The translations under genes were made by a program, and so were the position numbers. Below are positions 1-5,507 of a stretch of 5,507 bases of DNA, one piece after another. Below the pieces are notes generated by a model. That model was not told the origin of the DNA. It saw only the letters and a program-made list of their open reading frames with translations, and ran no database searches. The stretch is from NCBI GenBank assembly GCA_027011425.1, contig JALUZX010000803.1, positions 1-5,507 on the forward strand, given 5' to 3'. This DNA comes from Planctomycetota bacterium. GTDB lineage: Bacteria; Planctomycetota; UBA1135; JALUZX01. Every line of letters begins with the position of its first letter. The stretch's first letter is position 1.

Positions 1-32
1 GAGTTTCCGGGGCGGGGTTGCTTCTCTCGCGA

Positions 33-38
33 AAGGAG
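33..38 (+). promoter_or_regulatory. Shine-Dalgarno site for the first secreted protein
   Basis: AAGGAG lies 8 bases before a GTG codon at 47-49. This strong, well-spaced site supports the GTG as the true start, and the signal peptide begins directly at that codon. The 46 bases upstream are otherwise too short to judge for a promoter. Confidence 0.85.
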
Positions 39-46
39 AACGTCCT

Positions 47-1054
47 GTGAAATCCTTCCTTCTTCCCGCGGCCGTCCTGTCCCTGGCGCCGCTTCTCTTC
101 GCCCAGACCCCCAGTCCCTACGCCTCCAAGGTGGTCTCTTTCCACAAGGGGACGGGCCCGGGGATCTTCAAGACCTCCAACGTCCTTGGCCCGCCCGCGG
201 GCGCAGGTTTCTACGCCGGCTCGACCCATGTGCTCTCCCTCGGTGCGGGCGGCTCGGTGACCCTGGGATTCGACGTGGAGATCACCGACGGCCCGGGGGC
301 GGATTTCCTGGTCTTCGAAAATCCCTTTTTCACCGGAAAAGGCCTGGACGTATTCGCCGAACTCTTCTTCGTCGAGGTGTCCTCCAACGGCAGGGATTTC
401 GCCAGGTTCCCCTGTTTCTACGACGGTCCCCGGAAGAAGCCGGGCCTTTTCGGGACCCTTCCCATGGGATGTTGCCGGAACCTGGGCGGCATGACGCCCG
501 TCCTCGCCGACCCCGCCGGGCGCCCGGGGATCGATCCCCTGGATCCCTGCCGGGCCGGGGGGGATCCTTTCGACCTGGCGGACCTGAAGGTGGACCCACT
601 CGTCCGGTCCGGAAAAGTGGACCTGCGCGGGATCCGCTACGTGCGGCTTGTCGATATCGTCTCGGGAGCGGCCAGGGACAGCCGGGGGAGGACCATCTAC
701 GACCCGGGGGGAAGCGCCGACATCGACGCCGTGGCGGTCATCCATTCCCGGGGAAACGTTTTTCCCCGGGGGCCCAGGGTGGAGGTCCTCTTTTCGAAGG
801 GAGGTCTCCGGGTGATCTTTTCCGACCCCGACGGGCTCCGGGACCTGGACCCGGCCTCCCTGGAGGCATCCCTGGACGGGATGCCCGCCGCCGCGGCGGC
901 CTTGCTCGGGGCCTTCCGCCCGGGGGCCCTTTCCCCGACCCGGGTGGAGTTCAGGGCGGGGCCTTTGCCTCCGGGGCTCCTCTTCACCATCGGCTTCGCC
1001 GTCCGGGACCGGTCCGGCGCCTTCAGCGCCGCCCGCCGGGCTTTTTCCCGCTAG
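47..1054 (+). CDS. Secreted cell-surface family protein (VFENPF / AGGDPFDLADL type)
   Basis: A 335-residue exported protein with no known enzymatic activity. It starts at GTG behind a strong ribosome site. Residues 1-19 form a signal peptide (K2, hydrophobic core, probable cleavage LFA|Q20). Residues about 25-235 match, from memory, a secreted/cell-surface family found in several phyla. Its hallmarks here are a glycine-rich SLGAGGSVTLGFD strand (64-76), DGPGADFLVFENPF (81-94), a VEVSSNG strand (109-115), AGGDPFDLADL (170-180), an IRYVRLVDI strand (196-204) and ADIDAV (224-229). The acidic loops suggest calcium or carbohydrate-type binding, but that is inference. Four cysteines (C123, C142, C143, C168) fall in the central insert and could form disulfides outside the cytoplasm. 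Residues about 243-335 look like a separate small beta-sandwich (SDPDGLRDLDPASLEASLDG). No sorting tail or anchor is visible, so the protein is probably soluble in the periplasm or released. It is the first gene of a tight pair with the next secreted protein. Family assignment is fairly sure; function is unknown. Confidence 0.85.
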   Translation: MKSFLLPAAVLSLAPLLFAQTPSPYASKVVSFHKGTGPGIFKTSNVLGPPAGAGFYAGSTHVLSLGAGGSVTLGFDVEITDGPGADFLVFENPFFTGKGLDVFAELFFVEVSSNGRDFARFPCFYDGPRKKPGLFGTLPMGCCRNLGGMTPVLADPAGRPGIDPLDPCRAGGDPFDLADLKVDPLVRSGKVDLRGIRYVRLVDIVSGAARDSRGRTIYDPGGSADIDAVAVIHSRGNVFPRGPRVEVLFSKGGLRVIFSDPDGLRDLDPASLEASLDGMPAAAAALLGAFRPGALSPTRVEFRAGPLPPGLLFTIGFAVRDRSGAFSAARRAFSR

Positions 1055-1058
1055 GAGG
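1053..1058 (+). promoter_or_regulatory. Shine-Dalgarno site overlapping the upstream stop codon
   Basis: AGGAGG is a full-consensus site 6 bases before ATG 1065. Its first two bases are the last two of the TAG stop (1052-1054) of the preceding gene. A ribosome ending on the first gene therefore sits on the initiation site of the second, which points to co-transcription and translational coupling. Confidence 0.88.
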
Positions 1059-1064
1059 AAAACG

Positions 1065-2372
1065 ATGGGTCCCAGGAAACCCTTTTGTTGGTTCCTGCTT
1101 TCCTTCCTTCTTTCCTGCCCGGGTCCCGGGCGCGCGCAGATCCCCGCGCCGGGATTTTCCTCCAGGACCCTCCTGGCCCTGAAGGGGGGGTCCTTTTCGG
1201 GGGGGATGGACGTCCTTCCGGGCGGGGACCTGGTCTTCTTCCTGGGGAACCGCTTGTTCCGGTGGAACGGTAACAAGTCCGTCCTGCTCCACGCCTTTCC
1301 TGCGGGGACGATGGGGGCTTTCGTCCGGAGCACCACCAAGGGGGTATTCGCCGCCGAATCCACCCGAGGAGGCGTATATCGCCTGGATCTCCTCTCGGGA
1401 AAGACCGTTTTCGTGGCCTCGGTCAAGTATCCTTTCGACCTGGCCCAGGCGCCCTGGGGAGGGCTCTATCTCTCGGCCAACCCCGGTTGGGGCGGACCGG
1501 GCGCGGGAAACAGGATCTACCTCCTGGATCCCCGCCGGGGGAAGGTGGACGAAATCGTCCGCCTCCAGGGGCCTTCCGGGCCCCTGGCCTTCGACGCCAA
1601 GGGAAACCTCTATTACGCCACCCAGTCCTCCACCTACCCGACTCCCCCGGGGGCCGTCCGGGTCCTCCGGTGGTCCGCGGCCCGGGTCCGGGCCGCGGCG
1701 GGACCCGGCTACTTGACCCCCAAGGACGCCTCCGTGGTCTGGAACAACCTGGACGGGGCCTACGGGATGGCCCTGGACAGGTTCGGGAGGATCTACCTCA
1801 CCGATCCCCGGAAGGGAATCCTCCTCCAGTTGGACCCGGAAAAGAAGAGGAAGCGCCTTCTGCTCCAGGCTCCTCCTTTCTCCTGGACCGGGTATACCTG
1901 CCTCAGGCTGGCGGGCGAGAAGGGTCCCGCCGCCCTGGACCCCTGGCAGCCGCCGGGAGGGGGCAGGCTCATCCTGGCTGCCTCGGACTTCCTCTCCTTC
2001 TCGGCCTTCCTGGAGGTGACCCCATCAAGGCCGGTGCTGGCCTCCACCCCCTGGCCCGCGGTCCCTCCGGGGAACCTTTCCCTGGACCTTTCCAAAGGCC
2101 CCGCTTCCTCTTCCGGGATCCTCCTGCTTTCCCCCCTGGGGGTCTACCCGGAGGTCGGACTTCCCCTGGGGGAGAGGGCGCCTCTCTTCCTGGGAGTCCT
2201 GCCTCACCCCTGGATGCTGGCCTTCCCGGTGAAGACCGGCGCCAAAGGAGCCTTCTCCCTCAACCTTTCCTACCCCGGGGGGGGTCCCCTGGCGGTCTAC
2301 GGCCAGGTGATTTTCCCGGGCGGGCCCGGCTTGCCGGCCACTTCCACCCTTCTTCCTCTGAAACTTCTTTGA
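1065..2372 (+). CDS. Secreted beta-propeller-like protein with C-terminal beta domain
   Basis: A 435-residue exported protein, not recognised as a named gene. Residues 1-24 form a signal peptide (R4, K5, hydrophobic stretch 7-17, probable cleavage GRA|Q25). C18 follows LLS, but the lipobox is poor, so a lipoprotein is the less likely alternative. Residues about 45-325 show repeated propeller-blade-like units of the NHL/SMP-30 style, with a 'function-strand, G-x-lY/lF, then LDP' pattern. Examples are GGMDVLPGGDLVFF (46-59), GGVYRLDLLSGK (102-113), PFDLAQAPWGGLYL (123-136) with IYLLDPRRGK (151-160), PLAFDAKGNLYY (173-184), and AYGMALDRFGRIYLTDPRKG (232-251) with LLQLDPEK (253-260). I count roughly five or six units; the exact number is uncertain. 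Residues about 335-435 are a separate beta-rich domain (LSLDL, SGILLLSPLGVYP, LPLGE, FSLNLSYPGGGPLAVYGQVIF) resembling terminal modules of Planctomycetota exported proteins. The gene is translationally coupled to the one before it, so the two may act together at the cell surface. Ligand binding or protein interaction is likelier than catalysis, but nothing proves either. Confidence 0.82.
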   Translation: MGPRKPFCWFLLSFLLSCPGPGRAQIPAPGFSSRTLLALKGGSFSGGMDVLPGGDLVFFLGNRLFRWNGNKSVLLHAFPAGTMGAFVRSTTKGVFAAESTRGGVYRLDLLSGKTVFVASVKYPFDLAQAPWGGLYLSANPGWGGPGAGNRIYLLDPRRGKVDEIVRLQGPSGPLAFDAKGNLYYATQSSTYPTPPGAVRVLRWSAARVRAAAGPGYLTPKDASVVWNNLDGAYGMALDRFGRIYLTDPRKGILLQLDPEKKRKRLLLQAPPFSWTGYTCLRLAGEKGPAALDPWQPPGGGRLILAASDFLSFSAFLEVTPSRPVLASTPWPAVPPGNLSLDLSKGPASSSGILLLSPLGVYPEVGLPLGERAPLFLGVLPHPWMLAFPVKTGAKGAFSLNLSYPGGGPLAVYGQVIFPGGPGLPATSTLLPLKLL

Positions 2373-2461
2373 CTGCCGGGCCCTCCCCCCTTGCGGTCAA
2401 GCCGAGGCTGGCCCAGTTTGAGGGAAACCGGTCCCGCCTGGAGACCCTTCCCGAGAAAGTC
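2373..2461 (+). other. Short intergenic spacer, no clear signal
   Basis: This 89-base gap separates the propeller-like gene from larE. GACTGC (2371-2376, starting within the preceding stop codon) can pair imperfectly with GCGGTC (2393-2398) across a long loop, but there is no T tract, so I do not call a terminator. I see no convincing promoter either. Read-through from the upstream pair into larE is therefore plausible. Confidence 0.5.
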
Positions 2462-3292
2462 ATGGATCGATACGAAGAAAAAGTCGCCGGCCTCATGAAA
2501 CGGCTGGGCTCCCTTCCGGGGGCCCTGGTGGCCTTCAGCGGCGGCGTGGACTCCACCATGCTGCTCGCCGCCGCTGCCGAGGCCCTGGGAAGGGAGCGGA
2601 CCCTCGCCGTGACGGCCGACAGCCCTTCCCTCCCCAGGGCGGAGAAAGGCGAGTCCCTCCGCCTCGCCCGGGACCTGGAGGTACGGCAGGTCTTCCTCGA
2701 GACGGAGGAACTGGATCTGCCCGGATTCAGGGACAACGGGCCCGACCGTTGCTACCACTGCAAGGCCGAACTCTTCCGCAAGATCCACTCCCAGGTCCGG
2801 GCGGGGAATCTTCCCGATTGGCCTCTTCTCTACGGGGAGACGGCCGACGACGAGGGGGATCACAGGCCGGGCTCCGAGGCCGCCCGGGAATGGAATGTAT
2901 TAGCTCCGTTGGCGGAATTCGGTTTCACCAAGGAAGAGATCCGCCGCTTCTCCAAAGAGAGGGGATTGCGGACCTGGGAAAAACCTTCCTTCGCCTGTCT
3001 CGCCTCCCGGATCCCTTACGGAACCCCCATCGACAAGGAACTCCTGGAGAGGGTGGAGAAGGCCGAGACCTACTTGAGGGAGAGAGGGTTCCGCCAGTAC
3101 CGGGTCCGCCACCACGGTGAGATCGCCAGGATCGAACTGCCTCCCGAAGACATTCCCCGCGCTTCCGGCCCCGAGAGGGAGGGCCTGGTGGAGCGTTTCA
3201 AGGCCCTGGGCTACGCCTTCGTCGTCCTGGATCTGGAGGGTTTCCGGAGCGGGTCTCTCAATCGGCTCCTTCCCGGGGCGGGCCGGTCCTGA
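2462..3292 (+). CDS. larE: ATP-dependent sulfur transferase LarE
   Basis: LarE-type PP-loop enzyme of 276 residues, a typical length for the family. In characterised members it adenylates a carboxylate of pyridinium-3,5-biscarboxylic acid mononucleotide and replaces it with a thiocarboxylate, building the nickel-pincer cofactor of lactate racemase and related enzymes in the cytoplasm. Visible evidence: the ATP PP-loop SGGVDST (residues 26-32), AVTADSPSLPR (49-59), the DRCYHCKAELF block (96-106), YGETADD (124-130), the WEKPSFACLASRIPYG signature (172-187) and YRVRHHG (213-219). C179 in ACLASR matches the cysteine that gives up its sulfur in Lactobacillus plantarum LarE. C97 and C100 are two further cysteines that could join it in an iron-sulfur or persulfide site (inference). 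ATG 2462 is the chosen start. The frame stays open far upstream, but no plausible start with a ribosome site lies between the previous stop and 2462, and family length fits. The ribosome site is weak (GAGAAAG directly upstream). No larA, larB or larC is visible. The family call is firm; the client enzyme is unknown. Confidence 0.93.
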   Translation: MDRYEEKVAGLMKRLGSLPGALVAFSGGVDSTMLLAAAAEALGRERTLAVTADSPSLPRAEKGESLRLARDLEVRQVFLETEELDLPGFRDNGPDRCYHCKAELFRKIHSQVRAGNLPDWPLLYGETADDEGDHRPGSEAAREWNVLAPLAEFGFTKEEIRRFSKERGLRTWEKPSFACLASRIPYGTPIDKELLERVEKAETYLRERGFRQYRVRHHGEIARIELPPEDIPRASGPEREGLVERFKALGYAFVVLDLEGFRSGSLNRLLPGAGRS

Positions 3293-3418
3293 AAGACCGC
3301 CGTCCACCCGATCGGACTTCCGGGACCCGGGTCAAGGCCATTCCCTTCCTCTTCCGATAAATTGACCGGTTCCTTTGGGCTCCGATCTTGCGGCATTCCG
3401 GGAGAAGATGTCATCACC
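3293..3418 (+). promoter_or_regulatory. Spacer with candidate promoter upstream of the sensor kinase
   Basis: This 126-base gap ends larE and leads to the kinase. It holds a locally AT-richer stretch (about 3352-3378). TTGACC at 3362-3367 matches five of six bases of a -35 box, with a weak -10 (GATCTT, 3384-3389) 16 bases on. The same region also reads GGGCTCC-N4-TTGCG (3377-3392), with GG and GC at the spacing of a sigma-54 site. Neither is strong, and they are mutually exclusive readings. No terminator with a T tract follows larE. GGGAGAAG (3400-3407) is the probable ribosome site for the TTG start at 3419, although its spacing is rather long. Confidence 0.3.
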
Positions 3419-5507
3419 TTGAGTAAATCAGGGAAACGTTCGGGCCCGGAGGGGGGGCGTCCCCATTCCTTGGCCCTGGGTATGATCGCCCTTCTTTTGT
3501 CTTGGCTTTCCTGGGGATTCTTTTTCCTGGAATTCCGGACTTCTCTCCGCGGACCGGGAGCCTTCCTTGCCCTCCTCCCTCCTCTTCTCTTCACAGCCTA
3601 CCTGCTTTTCTCCTCTTTCCGCGGGCCGGCGCCGGCGGAGAATTCCTGGAACGAAGTCCTCCAGGTCCTGGCGGATTGGCTCTGGGAGACCGATGAGAAG
3701 GGCGTCTATACATATTGTTCGGAAAAGGTGGCGGAGATCCTGGGGTATCGGGTCCCGGAGATCCTGGGAAAGACCCCCTTCGACTTCATGCCTCCCGGGG
3801 AAGGGGAGAGGGTGAGAAAGATTTTCGACTCCCTGGCCGCCGCGGGGGAGCCGATCCGGGACCTGGAGAGGTGGAATCTCACCAAGGAAGGGAAGAAGGT
3901 CTGCCTTCTCACCAACGGGGTCCCCGTCCTGGACCGGAAGGGCCGGCTTCGGGGATACAGGGGGGTGGACCGGGACGTGACGGCCCTGAAAGAGGCCGAG
4001 AGGAAGGCTGAAATCTGGGAGACCAGGTTCCATTCCCTCTTCGATTCCAGCAAGGCGGCGGTGATGCTCCTGGACCACGGGGGGTTCTTCGACTGCAACG
4101 AGGCCACGCTCCGGCTCTTCGGCTTTCCGGACAAGGAGAGCTTTTGCCGGTGCCACCCCGGGGAGATTTCTCCTCCCAGGCAGCCCGGGGGCGGGGAATC
4201 CATGGTCCTGGCGGCGGAAAAGATCGCTCACGCCCTGGAGGAAGGCTACTCGCGGTTCGAATGGGTCCACAAGAGAACCGACGGAACGGATTTCCCCGCG
4301 GAAGTCACGCTCACCTCCGTGAAGGCGGGCGGCAAGAAGATCCTCCAGGCCGTTGTGGAGGACATCTCGGACCGAAAGAGGATGGAGGAGGAGATCGCCA
4401 GGGAGGCGGCGAAGCTGCAGGCCATGATTTCGGGCATGAAGGAAGGGGTGGTCTTCGCGGACGCGGAGAACCGGATCATAGAGGTCAATGAGTATTTTTG
4501 CCGGCTCGTGGACACGCCAAGGAGCGGAATTCTCGGAAGGAGGCTCGAGGAATTCCATTCTTCCCGGGTCCAGAAGAAGATCGAGGACTGGATCGGGATC
4601 TTCCGGAAATACCCCGGCACGAGCCCCATGGAGATGCAGAGGAGGATGGGGGAGTCCGAGGTCCTGTTGAGGTTGCAGCCCGTGTACAGGGGCGGGGATT
4701 ACGACGGGATCCTCCTCAACGTGGTGGACGTCACCGAGCTGGTGGCGGCCAGGAAGGATGCCTGCAAGCTCAACGCCGTCCTGGGGGAACAGACGGCCTT
4801 CGCCAACCGGATGGCGGCCCGGGCGGAGGCGGCCAATGAGGCCAAGGGCCGCTTCCTGGCCAACATGAGCCACGAGATCCGGACCCCCATGAACGGGGTG
4901 CTCGGGGTTGCGGAACTCCTGGCCGGAACAAGCCTGGACGAGGAACAGAGACGCTACGTGGAGATCATCCAGGCCAGCGGGAAGTCCCTTTTGAGGATCC
5001 TGGACGACATCCTGGATTTCTCCAGGATTGAGGCGGGAAAGCTGGACCTTCAAAGCAGGGATTTCGAACTCCGCAAGGTTCTGGAAGGGACGGCCGCCCT
5101 CCTGGCGCCGCGGGCGGAAGCCAAGGGGATCGGACTTTCCTGGGAGGCCGCTCCGGAGGTTCCCCGGCTCGTCCGGGGAGACGAGGGCAGACTCAGGCAG
5201 GTCCTTGTCAACCTGGCGGAGAACGCGGTGAAGTTCACCGAGCGGGGGGAGGTCCGGATCCGGGTGGAGACCGGCGGGGAGAAAGCGGGACGCCGGGTGC
5301 TTCGCTTCCTGGTGGAGGACACGGGTATCGGAATCCCCCCAGAAAACCGGGAATCCGTGTTCGAGACTTTCACCCAGGTGGACTCCTCTTCGGCCCGGAA
5401 ATACGGGGGGGCAGGACTTGGGCTGGCCATTTCCAGGAAGCTGGTGGAGATGATGGGGGGGGAGATCGGCCTGGAGAGCGAAGTAGGAAAGGGGACGGTC
5501 GTCGCAT
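3419..5507 (+). CDS. Membrane-anchored triple-PAS sensor histidine kinase (3' end cut off)
   Basis: A partial protein of 696 visible codons, open at the window edge. It senses a signal through PAS domains and autophosphorylates a histidine for a two-component or phosphorelay pathway. The preferred start is TTG 3419 (then SKSGKR, with GGGAGAAG upstream); ATG 3482 (residue 22) is the alternative. Two hydrophobic helices (about 18-37 and 47-64) are joined by a loop of under ten residues, so sensing is probably cytoplasmic or in the membrane rather than periplasmic. PAS1 spans about 79-192 (DWLWETDEKGVYTY; closing GVDRDVT 182-188). PAS2 spans about 203-321 (FEWVHKRTDGTDFPAEV; VVEDISDRKR 312-321). 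PAS3 spans about 335-445 (GVVFADAENRIIEVNEYF; LLNVVDVTEL 432-441). A helical linker follows, then the H-box FLANMSHEIRTPMNG with phospho-accepting H485. In the ATPase domain the N-box is NLAENAVKFT (598-607, N602), the G1 box DTGIGIP (634-640), the F-box FETFTQVD (648-655) and the G2 box GGAGLGLAIS (663-672), where Ala replaces the usual Thr. The sequence stops at GKGTVVA, just short of the ATPase end. This class usually continues into receiver domains, but none is visible here. Confidence 0.93.
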   Translation, partial: MSKSGKRSGPEGGRPHSLALGMIALLLSWLSWGFFFLEFRTSLRGPGAFLALLPPLLFTAYLLFSSFRGPAPAENSWNEVLQVLADWLWETDEKGVYTYCSEKVAEILGYRVPEILGKTPFDFMPPGEGERVRKIFDSLAAAGEPIRDLERWNLTKEGKKVCLLTNGVPVLDRKGRLRGYRGVDRDVTALKEAERKAEIWETRFHSLFDSSKAAVMLLDHGGFFDCNEATLRLFGFPDKESFCRCHPGEISPPRQPGGGESMVLAAEKIAHALEEGYSRFEWVHKRTDGTDFPAEVTLTSVKAGGKKILQAVVEDISDRKRMEEEIAREAAKLQAMISGMKEGVVFADAENRIIEVNEYFCRLVDTPRSGILGRRLEEFHSSRVQKKIEDWIGIFRKYPGTSPMEMQRRMGESEVLLRLQPVYRGGDYDGILLNVVDVTELVAARKDACKLNAVLGEQTAFANRMAARAEAANEAKGRFLANMSHEIRTPMNGVLGVAELLAGTSLDEEQRRYVEIIQASGKSLLRILDDILDFSRIEAGKLDLQSRDFELRKVLEGTAALLAPRAEAKGIGLSWEAAPEVPRLVRGDEGRLRQVLVNLAENAVKFTERGEVRIRVETGGEKAGRRVLRFLVEDTGIGIPPENRESVFETFTQVDSSSARKYGGAGLGLAISRKLVEMMGGEIGLESEVGKGTVVA

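Noticed and set aside
1110..1122. Possible lipobox (LLSC) in the propeller-like protein's signal peptide
   Set aside because: The Leu before Ser is a poor fit to the lipobox, and a better signal peptidase I site (GRA|Q) follows at residue 24.
469..1182. 237-codon + strand frame overlapping both secreted genes
   Set aside because: Low-complexity composition, no domain, and full conflict with two genes that have strong ribosome sites and signal peptides.
1487..2461. Upstream open extension of the LarE frame across the propeller-like gene
   Set aside because: The added residues are a proline/glycine/arginine-rich shadow of the overlapping secreted protein. LarE has normal family length from ATG 2462.
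3284..3299. CGGTC-CTGAAA-GACCG hairpin spanning the larE stop codon
   Set aside because: Only five base pairs, with no T tract downstream, so it is not a credible intrinsic terminator.
3324..3333. Perfect palindrome GACCCGGGTC, with CCGATCGG nearby at 3308-3315
   Set aside because: Short GC-rich palindromes are expected by chance here. No second copy or promoter spacing suggests an operator.
3480..3615. Pyrimidine-rich coding strand near the kinase start
   Set aside because: It encodes the two hydrophobic membrane helices; Leu, Phe and Ser codons account for the composition.
3732..3768. 13-base direct repeat CGGAGATCCTGGG, 24 bases apart
   Set aside because: It encodes the doubled EILG motif normal in the N-terminal part of PAS domains; same-codon use explains the DNA identity.
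3428..5053. 541-codon open frame on the minus strand opposite the kinase
   Set aside because: It is antisense to a kinase whose PAS, H, N, G1, F and G2 motifs are all in frame on the + strand. Its protein is rich in P, G, L, H and R with no recognisable domain, as expected of a GC-rich shadow frame.

Overview
The window is GC-rich and reads almost entirely on the + strand, with coding sequence end to end and no gap longer than about 130 bases. It holds four genes: two adjacent secreted proteins of unassigned biochemical function (47-1054 and 1065-2372), a LarE-type sulfur transferase (2462-3292), and a membrane-anchored multi-PAS sensor histidine kinase that starts near 3419 and runs off the right edge. 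I see no RNA genes, mobile elements, CRISPR arrays or minus-strand genes that I can support.

Likely source: a Gram-negative-type bacterium with a large secreted proteome. The first protein carries the 'VFENPF ... AGGDPFDLADL ... DIDAV' signature of a widespread secreted/cell-surface family. The C-terminal beta-rich domain of the second resembles, from memory, the terminal modules of many Planctomycetota exported proteins. The PAS-PAS-PAS-HisKA-HATPase layout is common in Planctomycetota and in the former Deltaproteobacteria. Planctomycetota is my best guess, but only a moderate one; nothing here is a taxonomic marker.

Layout: genes 1 and 2 are almost certainly one transcription unit. Only 10 bases separate them, and the Shine-Dalgarno sequence of gene 2 overlaps the stop codon of gene 1, which suggests coupled translation of two exported proteins. 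LarE follows after 89 bases with a weak ribosome site and may be read through from upstream. No lactate racemase (LarA), LarB or LarC is in view, so its client is not visible. A 126-base spacer with a possible promoter precedes the kinase, which is probably a separate unit. The kinase has two membrane helices, three PAS domains, the phospho-accepting histidine box and a nearly complete ATPase domain. The window ends just before the end of that ATPase domain, so any receiver or HPt domains lie outside.

Functionally the window looks like ordinary accessory/housekeeping sequence rather than a clear new system. The least explained part is the two-gene secreted unit. The most testable biochemical point is the three-cysteine LarE.
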